Positions 22,619 to 33,903 of a stretch of 64,000 nt of DNA are shown here, one piece after another. Position numbers and translations under genes: made by a program. The notes under the pieces were generated by a model. That model was not told the DNA's origin. It saw only the letters and a program-made list of their open reading frames with translations, and searched no databases. How positions within the stretch are numbered: the stretch's first letter is position 1; every line of letters starts with the position of its first letter. Source of the DNA: Oscarella lobularis (lineage: Eukaryota; Porifera; Homoscleromorpha; Homosclerophorida; Oscarellidae); the NCBI RefSeq assembly GCF_947507565.1, contig NC_089186.1, positions 124,001 through 188,000 on the forward strand, written 5' to 3'.

Positions 22619-22875
22619 GCCAAAGTTAAGTTGGAAATTTTATTAGAATGTATTTCTTTTCCTTACTGCCTTTACAAACATATAGAACTTTTAAACATTT
22701 CAACTGCACGTCACAAGAATGCAAGTAAATTTGTGAAAGGAATTTCATCTTTGATACAGGGCATATACTTCTATATTTTTTTTCTTTCTTCTAGAAAAAC
22801 GAGGTAGAGGAAAGAAGAAGGATAGCTACGCCGTGTGAGAGAGTTGTCTGACATTAATAGGTCAGGCTCCAGGGA
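22619..22875 (+). repeat. Dispersed repeat, copy B
   Basis: Second copy of the repeat at 14996-15255, same orientation, with scattered substitutions and 1-2 bp indels. It ends at GACATTAATAGGTCAGGCTC, after which the flank is different. No flanking target-site duplication is obvious by eye. Confidence 0.8.
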
Positions 22876-22984
22876 TTTAAATGGGCTGAATCGCCTGCCC
22901 TCTCACAAAGGTAAATTCCATTCATTCATTCATTCCTCCAACCCGAGTACCGTACTGAATATCTACGATATCCCTTTATTTATG

Positions 22985-23580
22985 AGTCGATGTTTAGACG
23001 TTGTACTCAAATGCCGTAGGCCGTCTTCCGTCCTTATGAGTTACTTCCTCACCAGTAGTAGAAAATCTTACCTCCTCACCAGTAGTAGAAAATCCTACGT
23101 CCTCGCCAGTAGTAGAATATCCTACCTCAGTAGAATATCCTACCTCCTCACCAGTTGTAGAATATCCTACCTCCTCACCAGTAGTAGAATATCCTACCTC
23201 CTCGCCAGTAGTAGAAAATCTTACCTCCTCACCAGTAGTAGAACTCCTCACCAGTAGTAGAAAATCTTACCTCCTCACCAGTAGTAGAATATCCCACCTC
23301 CTCACCAGTAGTAGAAATTCTTACCTCCTCACCAGTAGTAGAAAATCTTACCTCCTCACCAGTAGTAGAATATCCTACCTCCTCACCAGTAGTAGGAACT
23401 CTTACCTCTTCACCAGTAGTAGAAAATCGACCGTATCCTTGATTATATCTCCAAGGAAAAACGTCCTTATGAGTCGACGTCGTACTCAATTGCCTTAGGC
23501 TGTCTTCGTCCTTATGAGTCGATGTTTAGACGTCGTACTCAATTACCTTAGGCCGTCTTCCGTCCTCATGACTAATTGTA
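22985..23580. repeat. 27-bp minisatellite bracketed by ~60-bp repeats
   Basis: 23036-23430 is about 14 head-to-tail copies of a 27-bp unit (CTTACCTCCTCACCAGTAGT then AGAAAAT), with some 18- and 24-bp variants. A longer sequence beginning TATGAGTCGATGTTTAGACG and ending CTTCCGTCCTTATGAGT occurs before the array (22980-23041) and twice after it (23466-23578). The unit length is a multiple of three, so both strands stay open, but nothing suggests translation. Confidence 0.9.
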
Positions 23581-25285
23581 TTCAGTCGAAGAGAGGAAGT
23601 CGCGGGCGGTATAGTGTTAGTGAACGCGACCAGCCCTTTTCTCCTTCTCTATAATAGAAAATCTTTGCAGCGATGACGCTTCACTTCTCTTTTTCAACTT
23701 CAGAAATGTTTTTGGAACGGATTTTAGCGTTTTAGATGATGATTTTTTGTAGTTGTGCATAGCATGAGGGTCCTGAGCATGACCCTACAATTAGATTTTG
23801 AAACTGCTCCGGGACTCTCCGCAAGAGGTCTCGCGCGGATGCACGTGTTCGTAGCGCGTTGTCAAACATAGACAAGTCTTGTACACAGATTTCGTAAATT
23901 TTATTAAATAAAACCCGGAACTAAACCGGAAGTATGAAAAAAATTTGCGCAGAAGTCTCTTCGCTTTCGGTGTGTCCACCCTCGGGTGGGATGGGGGTCA
24001 TCCTCCCTACTCCCCCGTCGGAGTTTGAGCCTGTTTAGTCTCCCGGCTCGGACGCCTGGGACCGGCAGCCCTCGGATGTGAGTTCTGCCGGCCTGTTTCC
24101 AGGGGGACCGCTATTGTAACCCACCGCGTCTTGCCCAAGTGGGGTGGCAGTTTATCACTCGTGCCACGGGAGTAGGGGATTGAATCCCCTGCCTTTGAGC
24201 CACGTTTCACCTCTCTGGCTCAAGAGTTGAGGCCGGGTTTTATTTAGTCACCTCGGGGCCCAGAGGTGAATGACGACGTCGGAATGCTTCGCAAGCGCGC
24301 CTACAAAAAGAAAAAAAGACGGTTGAGAAGAGAGGAAAAAATAAATATCAAGGTCATTAATCCGTCATACACATACACATGTGAGCAAACTCTACCTCAT
24401 TCATACGCATCAACTTTTACCTTGGCCTTCTTACGTTGAACTATTCCACACTACCTATAAAATGAATCAATAAAAAATATTTGAAATCGGTTGAATAGGC
24501 TACCTGTATGCAAACGACTGATGATTCCTAAAAAGAGACGGAGAATGCTGTACGAGGGTCTTCCGACGCAAAAAACTGGTGAAAAGAGCTTGCAGTCGGG
24601 CGCTAGTCGCTTCGCAAAGTCGCTTTTACTACGGTTCGACGTCCTACGCTCTTTTATACCGGTTTCCTGCGTAAGAAAGAAGACGAGACACGAGGGAGAG
24701 GAATTCGAAACGGAGAACGACGAACCTGTGCTACGATCGTTTGGAGAATTGCGAGAGGAGAGCGTTTGAGCCGTCGTCTGAGCCACGAGAGAGCAAAGGA
24801 GGCCCCCCACAACGTTTGCAGGTCAAAGAGCTCCCAGAGTGAAGCGGTTCGTCCTCTGTAGTGCTCGTTCGTAGCGAAAACAATGCGTGAGCCAACGCCG
24901 CGAGTCTCTCGACGTCTCTTCCAGCAGGAACCACGTGACCGTGTGACTTTATTGCTCCCGAGCAGCTACGACGAATTCGTTCACCGTTTTTGGCAACCAG
25001 GGCGCGCTTTTTTATCTAATCCTCTCCTGATTGTTGTCTAGCTGCCGCGTTTTGAAACGGCGTCATTTCGAACTCACACGCCCACCTCTGTGACGTCACT
25101 TACGTCACACGTTAGGCATCGTCTCCACGAGACCCGCACGAGTCCACGTTATTGTGTTGCTCACGCTCGCCGAAGCAACCACACTCTTGACTATCTGTCC
25201 TCTGCCAGCAAGCATTGCAATTAGGTCTGTCATCTGAGTCTATGATCTGTAGATATTTGAAAACTGCATCCTTCGCTACAGGAAA
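23581..25285. other. Gene-poor spacer before the D8C gene
   Basis: Contains small palindromes at 24176-24190 (GGGGATTGAATCCCC) and 24249-24268 (CACCTCGGGGCCCAGAGGTG), and a promoter-like block near 25030-25110 with TGACGTCA at 25091-25098, about 190 bp before the next start codon. Open frames at 24451-24934 on both strands lack any recognisable domain. No RNA gene identified. Confidence 0.45.
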
Positions 25286-26621
25286 ATGCCGACGGTGTGC
25301 GTTCTCGCTATTCTTGCCCTGTGCACATCTATAGCACATTCGACCGATTTCCCTCCTCTATCGAGAGATTCATCTGGCAGAGTACAAATGCTCGTTCCAA
25401 ACGGTATCTGTTTCTCGACCGGCAAAACGCAAAACCAGTCTCAGGAGGGAAACGAAGGCCACGCGGCAGCAGGTAAAGGCGTCCATTAGGCAGGCAGTTG
25501 TGCAACTCGCATTGCACGGCGCCACGTAATAACGTCCTAATTAATTAGCATTCATTGTATCTTTAGAGCGGTTCGTTCAAATGAACTTCGTGTCGGGTTC
25601 TACGTGGGGCAATGTGAATCGTACGACGGCGAGTCTCGTATCGACGCCAGACGAAGTCGTCGGCATCGTCACGTACGGCACGGACAAAATCTACCACGAG
25701 GCAAGCACTCCGAAATTCGTGTGCCGTTACGAAAACGAGAACGGCGATCGCCTTTATTCCCACTATTCGTCTCTCGCACCCACGCGACCCGGTTCGCCTT
25801 ATTTCAATATTGACTGCAGCCTCCCTAATGCAACGACTTGGCCAATGAATAAAGTCAGGGCTACGGTAACGGTTTGGTTTCTCAACGAGACCGAGATTCC
25901 ATTCCTCGGTCGCAAAAACATAGACAATCAAATCGAGTTTATAACCGATTGGACTTCCTATACGTACGACCTCACAACCGAAGACGTTCGAATTGCGGGA
26001 ATCGGTTTCGATCCCAAAGCGATGCACAAGGCGAATTTCACGTGGCCTAACCAAACTAAAGTTCTCTCGATTAGAACCAAGCCACGTGGAATTGGTGAAA
26101 TAGTTTTTAATATGAAAAACTATTCGGCATCTTTCGGGCCAAAACAGTCGGTGAGAATCGAACTGTTTTCGCCGCGTGGGAAAATTCCCTACGCGGGAAT
26201 GGAAAGCGGAGATTCGATTATGTTCGAAACGGTGCACGATGCGTGCAAGCCGAACGCATATCGTCTCATCAGCGACGATTGGAGAAAAACGTCGAACACC
26301 AATCAAAGGAGTCTCCGATGCGATAGGTGGAGCAATTTGGCGCGAAAGTGGTTTCGCATCGACGACAGTATCGGCGGTAGAATGCCCGAGAGTTGCATGC
26401 CGCTTCGCCGCTGCGGCACGAACGCGCCCGGATGGCTTCAAGGGACTCATCCCACCGAAATCGGCGTCGAAGTATCGGACAAGATATGCTATCGTTGGAC
26501 TAGAAGCTGCTGTCAGTGGAGTGCCAATGTGAAGATCGTCAACTGTGGGAGCTACTACGTTTACTACGTCCCTAAGTTCTCGAATGCCTGCTACTTGGCT
26601 TTCTGTGGAGACAAAGACTGA
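25286..26621 (+). CDS. Secreted protein with C-terminal uromodulin-type D8C domain
   Basis: Two exons, 25286-25472 and 25567-26621, encode 413 aa. The N-terminus MPTVCVLAILALCTSIAHS is a signal peptide. Residues about 63-300 form an unrecognised, asparagine-rich (possibly N-glycosylated) ectodomain. The last ~95 residues match the D8C domain of uromodulin, GP2 and OIT3: CDRWSNLARKWFRI, then GRMPESCMP..RCGTNAPGWL.GTHP, then CYRW...CCQW, ending YYVYYVPK...CYLAFC with the cysteine spacing kept. In vertebrates D8C sits before a ZP polymerisation module; no ZP module is present here, and the protein ends right after D8C. The D8C call is strong; the function is unknown, probably extracellular binding. 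Confidence 0.8.
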
Positions 26622-27302
26622 AACTCAGTGATATACTGACTTGGTCTCTATCTATAGATGCTCGATGTTGGTCTTCGTCTGCTATGTTGTTTCTATTATT
26701 GTGTGTACTGTCAGTCTGAGCATAGATACTGAGGCACTGCCTGTTCGTAAGCCACGTCTTGTCTACGTATAGTCAATGAAAGCCGCTTGTGGGTCCTCTG
26801 CCAATTAACCGCGCCTTAGCAACCAGTTTACGTACGTCTTTTACCATCAACCGTCCTAAATTGGGCCCTGGTTTTGGTATAACGTGAGCCAAGTCCTGCA
26901 AAGAACGTACGGTAACCGTCGACACCCTTTCTCATCAACACGTCTATGCATAGATCTTGGTGTGAAGTACATGTACTTTAGTCATTTCCAATGCACAAGG
27001 TGTAGCTGAAGAGTACGATTGAGAAGGCAGAAGGCAGAATAAATCGGCCCTCAGTTTCATCAGTTTCTCGTGATACAGTCAAAGTACTGTGTATACGTAT
27101 TTAATTCACACTCTGAAAGACACGGCGAGTGTTGACCCTATAGGCAGCTGAATCCTGCAGACGTAGCTAGGGGACGTACTTTTGTTGTGCCCTGCCTCCA
27201 GGAGTTGAAATTAGCATAAAGGTGCTGCACCCCGGTTCAGGTTTCAGTTCGGTGGTCAACTTTGTCAGTGCCGGACCAACTTACTTTTCTTTCGGTGGCA
27301 GA
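26622..27302. other. Intergenic spacer
   Basis: About 680 bp between two plus-strand secreted-protein genes. No open frame of note, no repeats and no RNA gene recognised. The last ~100 bp are presumably the promoter or 5'-UTR of the amine oxidase gene. Confidence 0.4.
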
Positions 27303-29410
27303 ATGAACAGAGTACTGTTGTTGCTCGTTTTCATTGCCACCACTCTCGTCATACAAGGAGACGCGTTTTACAACAAACGCGGCGGACACGTTCCTGGGAG
27401 ACTTCGCCAGAAACCGAGACCCGGCGGTAACCATATATAGTCTTCTCGTATAATGAGTTGCCTAACGATGCTGTATGGAGGGTGTCGCTTCTACGGCTAA
27501 TTTCCTTTTATTACCACTAGCCTTTCGTATGAGACCTCAAAAAGGAAACAAACCGATTCAAAACGACGTTCTTCAGGAAGCGACTCCAGCGCCCCAATGC
27601 GAAAGCGAATACGATGTCGTGATCGTCGGAGGCGGCTGCGGCGGAGTGTACTCCGCTTGGCGCCTCGCAAACGACAACCCCAATCGAAAGATCGTGCTAA
27701 TCGAGGCGACGAACCGGATCGGCGGGCGTCTCTTGTCCGAAACCATGCCCAACGTGCACGTGTCCGAGGCGGAACTGGGCGGCATGCGTTTTGTCGCAGC
27801 CGATCACGTGAAAGTGGACGTGGTCGTCAATGATCTCGGTCTCCAAACGGCCGAGTTTCTCATGGACGAAGGAAACGATAACAGGCCCTATACGATTCGT
27901 AATACAGTTACCAAACAAGGGGAGCTGACGTCGAGCGATCTGCCGCTCGTGCTCTTCGACGACGAAGTGGGATTGACGGCAGACGAAATCCAATAGTATA
28001 AAATCAATAATTTATACATAATCTTTCCTCGATTTACCCGGCCATTTAGTGACGTTTTTGAGGCAACTGTACCATTGGAAGACCGCGACAAGCCAACAGA
28101 CCAAATGACGACAGTGTACGGATATCCTTTATATAACCTCGGGTAGGTGCTCCTTATAAAATAGTCTTCAATTAACTTCTGTTTGCGAACAGGTTCAGAA
28201 ATGCTTACACTTTGGCTAATGCGAGCGAAGACGCGATGAATTATTTCGACGCTACGTCAGGCTATAGCGACTACATCAATAATCTCAACGCCGCTTGGCT
28301 CATGTATCCGCGCCCAACGGAACAACTAGCGTCGACGTACTATGAAAGAGTTGTCGATGGCATGGAACGTATTCCTGAAGGGCTTCACAGTCAATTTATG
28401 AATCACAATGATGCCGTCACAATGATGGGGAAAACGGTCACAGCAATCACGAAGCTAGAGAATGGAAATTATAGAGTCTCATATGAGGACACAGTAAACC
28501 CAGCAGACAAGGTAAGACATCTAGATGGCTGTAGCTTTTTAATTAAGGCACTGACTTCATATTTTAGTCTGTGGTTTGCGGAAGTAAAGTCATACTTTCG
28601 CTTACTCGACGACAACTTGAACGCATCGAGTGGGACGCTTTTCAAGAATCGGCAAAAGCGCCTCTTCTTGACTCGGTCTACTCGGACATCGCCTTTAAGC
28701 TATTTCTCTCATTTGACTCGCCGCCGTTCTGGAAAGACCTCGAATTTGCCGAATTTAACCTGAATCAAGGACGAACCCTCTCGACTCTTCCGTCGCGGAA
28801 TACGTACTATTATACCGGCAATGGTTCTGATGACAGTATGATCATGATGTACGGAGATAGCGTCCACGCTCAATTTTGGGCCGATCTCGCTGTCAATACT
28901 GAAGATTTTCCTATCATGCTGGGTCCCGAGGTTTTCTTTCCTACCACCGAACCAATGGTTGCGCAGGCACTGCGTCAATTGGCAATCAATCACAACACAA
29001 CGGTCGATAAGATTGGTACGCCTAACCAAGCCATGTTCCAACTGTGGAGCGCTGAGAGGCCGATTCGCGTGAAGAACAATGGAACTGGAAATTACAGCAT
29101 CTACTACCCAAGTATGAGTCGCTGAAATTACAATGCATGATCTCATTTGAACGGTTGTATAGGTGAACCGTGGCACGTGTGGAGGGCCGGGTACAATTTC
29201 ACCGACATATGGGACGACATCATTCAATTGGACCTCAATCAGAGCGTCTATATCATCGGAGAGGCCTATTCGCTCAATCAGGGGTGGATCGAAGGCGCCT
29301 TTGAGACAGCCGACGAAATGCTGGAAAAAGCGTTTAACATACCGCCCATCGAAACCGAAAAGGAGCTGCCAAGACGCAGAAGAAGAAGAAATCCGAGGGA
29401 TGTTCACTAG
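27303..29410 (+). CDS. Secreted FAD-dependent amine oxidase (L-amino-acid/monoamine oxidase family)
   Basis: Six exons (27303-27426, 27521-27995, 28050-28142, 28193-28511, 28568-29111, 29163-29410) encode 600 aa. MNRVLLLLVFIATTLVIQG is a signal peptide. The dinucleotide-binding fold follows: YDVVIVGGGCGGVYSAWRLA with GxGxxG at residues 78-83, then EA.NRIGGRL. The C-terminal FAD-contact motif is in the last exon (YIIGEAYSLNQGWIEGA). This is the GG-doublet amine oxidase superfamily, whose members oxidise amino acids or amines with H2O2 release. Secretion fits the L-amino-acid oxidase branch, which often acts in defence, but the substrate cannot be read from sequence. The tail is basic (RRRRRRNPRD). 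Confidence 0.85.
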
Positions 29411-30168
29411 AGCATGGAGGAGTAACAGAGACGAGAGACGTTTTTTTGTTTGTTCAGACACGCTGTCTTCTTTTTCTTTTCTTCGCACACTTTCTGGCTG
29501 ATTTCGGTGATAGTAAGGCATGAATGCATTGCTCTTCTTTGCGCACTCTCTCTTTGATTACGTCGAAAAACAGTAGGAATGGAACAAGTACGCCTCTCTA
29601 GAGCGACTAAGTGAGAGAGGTAAGCCCTCGGCTGAAAGTATGGCATATATGAGGAAGCTCTTGAGCGTATGGATTAGCTAGATGTGACTGAAAAGAGGTA
29701 AGCGCTTGGCTGCATATATGGAACGATCAGGAAGCTCCGGAGCATCGTCGGAAATTACGAAGAGAAGACACCACCCCTAACTAATAATAATACCTGGATG
29801 GGACGTCCGTATTAGCAAACGATGGCACAGATAACTGCAAACGAGAAACGATTAGCAAACAGCGAATCGCTTCATTATTACAGCTTACCTTATTTCATAC
29901 AACGTAGAAACGCGGTCTGTGCGAGTGCAGAAAAGCCTACAAAACCCAGCTGTACTGCGTCAAACGTGTCATATGCATATCACCTTAGGCTTCTTTGTCG
30001 ACTTTGTTTCGGAGATACCCTGTCCAAGGATACACTACGTACCCTCTTAGAAGTGACGTCAGAAATTCCGTTATGTTCTGACGAGTCGGATTGTCTTCGC
30101 TCGAACGCTTTGACGCGTACGTCAGCGCGCCCAAGAACCCAATCGACTGACTCTAAACGTCAGACTTT
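29411..30168. other. Convergent intergenic region
   Basis: Lies between the 3' ends of the amine oxidase (plus) and PIGQ (minus). A ~50-bp segment is imperfectly duplicated (29617-29665 and 29694-29743, sharing AGAGGTAAG...TGGCATATATG-like sequence). A plus-strand frame at 29822-30196 has no recognisable domain and runs into the PIGQ coding end, so I did not call it. Confidence 0.4.
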
Positions 30169-32353
30169 TTACAGGCAAAAATATTTTACTTTATAAATGA
30201 CCACCTCTAAATAAACATTAATTTGAGATTGAGAAGACTCGAGCAATTCGATGCGAATTCCGGAAGGCAGTTGCTTGGGATCGACGAGCCATAAAAGTAG
30301 ACTATACACTGGGAAGTTGACTATTACGTAGAGGAGCCAATTGGCTAGGGAGTGGAGCACTAAGACAGCAAGGCGAATCTACGGAGAAAATAATTTCAAC
30401 CAAACGAAATTTAATTATTAATTAATTAATTAATTAATTAATTAATTACGTCGTGTCTCACCATCGTAAAGAGGAGATAATAGACGGCGACCGTGGGTAG
30501 GAGAAAGACGAGGATTGTGAAGAGAAGAGTTCCAAGTAATAGCTACGTTATCGTCATCAGATTAAATATTGAACTAATTAAATTATAGACACCTGGTTTT
30601 TGTCGTATTGAAACGAGTCCACACGACGACGAAGAATGTTCCATTTCTTTCCTAGCATCGAGAAAAAGCTATCAGAGAGATCTCTATGGAGAAAGGAGAC
30701 TCACCAGTAAATAGACGCCACAGAGATATAAGAGCGTAGACTTGAAGAGAGTATATCCTGCATATGAGCTCCTTAGACTAAAACTCTCTACTGTATGTAA
30801 GGCACCTACTTGGCTGCAAATACGTAGAAGCAATAGACGTGCAACGTCAAAATAGAAAGAAGATCCCCACATAGCGTCACAACGACGGAAAATCCCATCA
30901 TACCAGATAACCCAATGAAATAAATAACGTAAGGAAGACAAGGCCGAACAACATCTCGCAAATACCCTACAACGATAAGCGTTATTAATAAATTGCAAAA
31001 AAAATTGCAAGAGACTGGCCAAACGACTCTCTTGTAATAAATTACAATAAAATTGCAAGAGACTGGCCAATCGAGTCTCTTGTAAAATTGTAGTAAAATT
31101 GCAAGAGACTAGCCAACCGACTCTCTTGATAATAAATTGCAATAAAATTGCAAGAGTCTGGCCAACAGACTCTCTTGTAATAAATTGTCATTGAGAAAAG
31201 AAGTCAAGACTCCGATTAATAAACAATGACGTCGAATCTTAAGTATCATTATCGTAATTTGTCTTACCACTCCATATCGTTATAAGATAGAGAAAGAAGT
31301 CCTTGAGGAATCGATTGAGATCTTCATTGAGCTTGAGTCCGCCCGGAGCGTCTTCGAACCACGTGAGCAACTCCGTTAGATTCCGTATCGTCGTGGCAGC
31401 GCCAGTCACGATCCGATTGGCTACAGTCGACGAGACGTCATTGTCGCCGAGGCAGAGAAACTTCAAGATGACAATGCCGATAATGACGTCGATTCCAATT
31501 GAAAAAATCAGATTACCTTTCCTAAAACGACACGTGAGATCAAGGCTTATTGAATTATGCTCAATTTCTACTGAAGTTTTGCTTTGAGACTCTTTGGATT
31601 TGAATGATTGATAGCATCCTTATGTGATAAACGCACCAGACCGAGTTTACCTAAGAAAATCATTGACTAAGAGAAGATTTATTTCTAAAAATAGGATTTA
31701 CTCATTGACAATAAACCAGGTAATCCAGACCTAAAAACAATATTACATAATCTCACTCCATTTCAACGCAGTGACGTCACTAACCAGCTGGACGATATAT
31801 TCACAAATAGATTAGCAGGAAACGATAAGAGGAGGAGAAGAAATCGAATTACGCCGAGAAACAGAAAACGAATTCGGTACGAAAATTCCTCCGGTTGAGA
31901 AAACTCTTCTCGTCTCGAGTTGATGAGAGCCAAGGAAAAAGCGACGTCACCCCTTCTGACGTCATCGTCATCGTCACGAAGGAGATAAAGTCGATCCAGC
32001 GAAGGCGTTTCGAAGACGAAGACGGTTTTCTGTTCGCAGGAACGCGGTTCGACGAGAAGAGGAGGCGAGTGACTCGCGTCGAGACGAAGATTCCCTTCCG
32101 AACGGCCGACGATCGGTTTCGAAGAGACGCATCCGATTGGGCGACTGTCGAGAGCTCCGACGTCCCTTTGAGGCTTCGCAACGCGCGTTCCGATGACCAG
32201 ATAGACGGTTGCTTCGTCGAAGTCGTGAATCGAGCCGATGAGAACGTCTCCTAGGGCCGAAGTCGACGATCCGACGTCGTCGCGAGTAAACTAAGAGATC
32301 TCACCTTCCGAAAAAGTCGCCGTAGAAGGGATTAGAAGAAAGAGGCGCTTCAT
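30169..32353 (-). CDS. PIGQ: Phosphatidylinositol N-acetylglucosaminyltransferase subunit Q (GPI1)
   Basis: Nine exons on the minus strand: 32353-32305, 32250-31781, 31730-31702, 31521-31268, 30966-30810, 30757-30705, 30651-30593, 30542-30462, 30378-30169, giving 453 aa. The C-terminal half aligns with PIGQ/GPI1 block by block: APGGLKLNEDLNRFLKDFFL, LTLHVYCFYVF, SLWRLFTGKKWNILRRRVDS, LLLGTLLFTILVFLLPT, then NWLLYVIVNFPVYSLLL. Several hydrophobic segments fit an ER membrane protein. PIGQ stabilises the GPI-GlcNAc transferase that starts GPI-anchor synthesis. The N-terminal exon (about 155 aa) is poorly conserved, as in other animals. Exon 6 was placed at the ATGCAG acceptor because that restores equal length to the family. 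The start lies only 140 bp after the MAPKAPK5 stop. Confidence 0.85.
30412..30448. repeat. (TAAT)n simple repeat in PIGQ intron 8
   Basis: About nine TTAA/TAAT units in a row within the 83-bp intron between PIGQ exons 8 and 9. Confidence 0.9.
30985..31190. repeat. ~48-bp tandem repeat filling PIGQ intron 4
   Basis: Four imperfect copies of a unit starting TTGCAAGAGACTGGCCAA and ending CTCTCTTGTAATAAATT fill most of the 301-bp intron between 30967 and 31267. Each unit carries short complementary ends (AAGAGA...TCTCTT), so a transcript could form serial hairpins. The other PIGQ introns are mostly about 50-85 bp, so the array accounts for this intron's size. Confidence 0.85.
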
Positions 32354-32493
32354 AAAGGAAGGAAGACCCGAGCACGTGTTCTTCTACGTCACCGAGACGA
32401 CGTCACCAGAGCGATATATAGAACGAAAAAAATAGAAGTGTATATAGCAATACATGTATAAAAACAGAAGAAAAAACGCGTGAATTTACTCCG

Positions 32494-33903
32494 TCAGCTC
32501 TCCGAATTCAAATACGCAGACAAAGCCCTCGCCAGTCTCGTCCTATCGACACCACCAGCGAACACGCCCCCATCCCAAGTCTCAACCTCAATCGCTTTTC
32601 GCAACGGCTCGCAATTCGGATTCAACTTCAACGCCTTAAGAACGAGCGCATTCAAAATATGCTCAGACTGAACCTGCGATGACGTCACCGCCAACGAAGG
32701 CGGCGGAGGCATTAAACAATAAGCGACGATATCGCGAACCCCTCTCTTAGCCTCACTATCACGCACCCCCGACCCCGCCCCCGCATCGAGACCCTGACGC
32801 TTCTGCAAGAGCTTATTCTTCGCGTCGTGCGGCTGCTTGAGCGCGAACAGGCGATCGGGCGTGCGCATCTCCATGAGCTGACTCGAATGCGCCGCCTTCG
32901 CCGCGTCCAACGTCTCCTTGTCGAGCAGTATGTTCGGCGAGTGAAGTCGCGCGTCGGACGTCGCTCCCTGATTGATCCACGATTTCTTGCACAATTCCGT
33001 CGCCGCGAGACGACGCGACGAGTCGACGACGAGCAATTGACGCACGACGTCTTTCGCTTCGGCGGAAATTTGCCGCCACTCTCGATCCGGGAATTCGTAT
33101 TCTCCCGCCATAATTTGCTTTTTCATTTTCGTCGATAGTTGCGTCGTCGGACTCTCGGAATAAAATGGCGGATAGCCGCAGAGCATGATGTAGATGATGA
33201 CTCCGAGGGACCACATGTCGCAGCTCTTATCGTACGTGAATGAAGGACTCCCGCTTTCTACGCCCACGTAGTTAGCGCGCGCTAAACGCTTTTTTTCGCG
33301 TTGATGACGTTGCGCTTCGAGGACTTGCGGTGCGACGTAGTAGGGCGTGAACTGGGGCGTCGAGAGATCGCCGTCGTCGTATTTCGCGAAGCCGAAGTCG
33401 GATAATTTGACGAGAATATCGTCGTCGTCTTTGGCGGTTTTCTTTAGGAGAAGGTTCTCCGGTTTGAGATCGCGATGGGCTACGTTGAGGGCGTGGCAGT
33501 GGCGAACCGCGTGCGCTATCTGACGCGCGAAGCCGCTCGCTTCGCGTTCGGTGAAGCTCGTCTTGAGCGATATGCGATCGAATAGTTCGCCGCCGTCCAT
33601 GTATTCCATGACGACGAGAAGACGCGGCTTCGGCGCTTCGTTTTTCGTCGGCGACGGGATAACGATGTCGTTCGCGTAGACGTCGATTATTCGCACGATG
33701 TTCGGATGCGACGAGCAGCGTTCGTGGAGTCGCACTTCGTTGCGCGTGCGCGCTTTGTCCTCGAGACACTTGAGTGCGCACTGTTCCTTCGTTCGCTTGT
33801 GTACGCATAGACGTACGGGACCGCTGACGCCCGAGCCGAGCTTCTTGTTCCATACGATCGTGTAATCGTCGCCTATTGGAGTCGTTTTCCACGTTTCGTC
33901 CAT
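32494..33903 (-). CDS. MAPKAPK5: MAP kinase-activated protein kinase 5 (PRAK-like)
   Basis: Intron-less, 469 aa, starting at ATG 33903 (MDETWKTTPIGDD), which aligns with the vertebrate N-terminus; the frame is open a little further upstream without an ATG. It has a complete Ser/Thr kinase: glycine loop GSGVSGPVRLC, catalytic HRDLKPEN, DFGFAK, and the MK5-specific activation loop TPQFTPYYVAPQVLEAQ with the threonine phosphorylated by p38/ERK3-type kinases. The C-terminal extension after the kinase (DVVRQLLVVDSS to the end) keeps the MK5 layout (QLMEMRTPDRLFALK; WDGGVFAGGVDR), clearly closer to MK5 than to MK2/3. The basic nuclear-localisation stretch is weaker (KLLQKRQG). It acts in MAPK signalling. 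Confidence 0.9.
   Translation of the reverse strand: MDETWKTTPIGDDYTIVWNKKLGSGVSGPVRLCVHKRTKEQCALKCLEDKARTRNEVRLHERCSSHPNIVRIIDVYANDIVIPSPTKNEAPKPRLLVVMEYMDGGELFDRISLKTSFTEREASGFARQIAHAVRHCHALNVAHRDLKPENLLLKKTAKDDDDILVKLSDFGFAKYDDGDLSTPQFTPYYVAPQVLEAQRHQREKKRLARANYVGVESGSPSFTYDKSCDMWSLGVIIYIMLCGYPPFYSESPTTQLSTKMKKQIMAGEYEFPDREWRQISAEAKDVVRQLLVVDSSRRLAATELCKKSWINQGATSDARLHSPNILLDKETLDAAKAAHSSQLMEMRTPDRLFALKQPHDAKNKLLQKRQGLDAGAGSGVRDSEAKRGVRDIVAYCLMPPPPSLAVTSSQVQSEHILNALVLKALKLNPNCEPLRKAIEVETWDGGVFAGGVDRTRLARALSAYLNSES

Noticed and set aside
22994-23489. Open frames on both strands coding for a 9-residue repeat (FSTTGEEVR-like)
   Set aside because: The frames are a by-product of a 27-bp minisatellite (a multiple of three, without stops). 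No start context, splice context or flanking coding sequence supports translation.
24000-24260. tRNA-like or tRNA-derived SINE candidate on the minus strand (TGGCTCAAAGGCAGG then GGATTCAATCC)
   Set aside because: A-box- and B-box-like motifs are almost adjacent, far too close for a tRNA or a tRNA-derived promoter, and no cloverleaf can be drawn.
24451-24934. Possible minus-strand gene with Cys pair (CKRCGGPP)
   Set aside because: Two separate short frames with no convincing splice join and no recognised domain; only one Cys pair, not a zinc-finger pattern.
25563-26450. 295-codon minus-strand open frame opposite the D8C gene
   Set aside because: It is an antisense shadow of the real exon; the plus strand has a signal peptide, introns and a clear D8C domain.
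29822-30196. 124-codon plus-strand open frame between amine oxidase and PIGQ
   Set aside because: No recognisable domain, and it overlaps the PIGQ coding end on the opposite strand.
31849-32181. 110-codon minus-strand frame starting MRSLKGTSEL
   Set aside because: It is the wrong frame of PIGQ exon 2; the adjacent frame joins cleanly to upstream and downstream exons and leads into the conserved PIGQ region.
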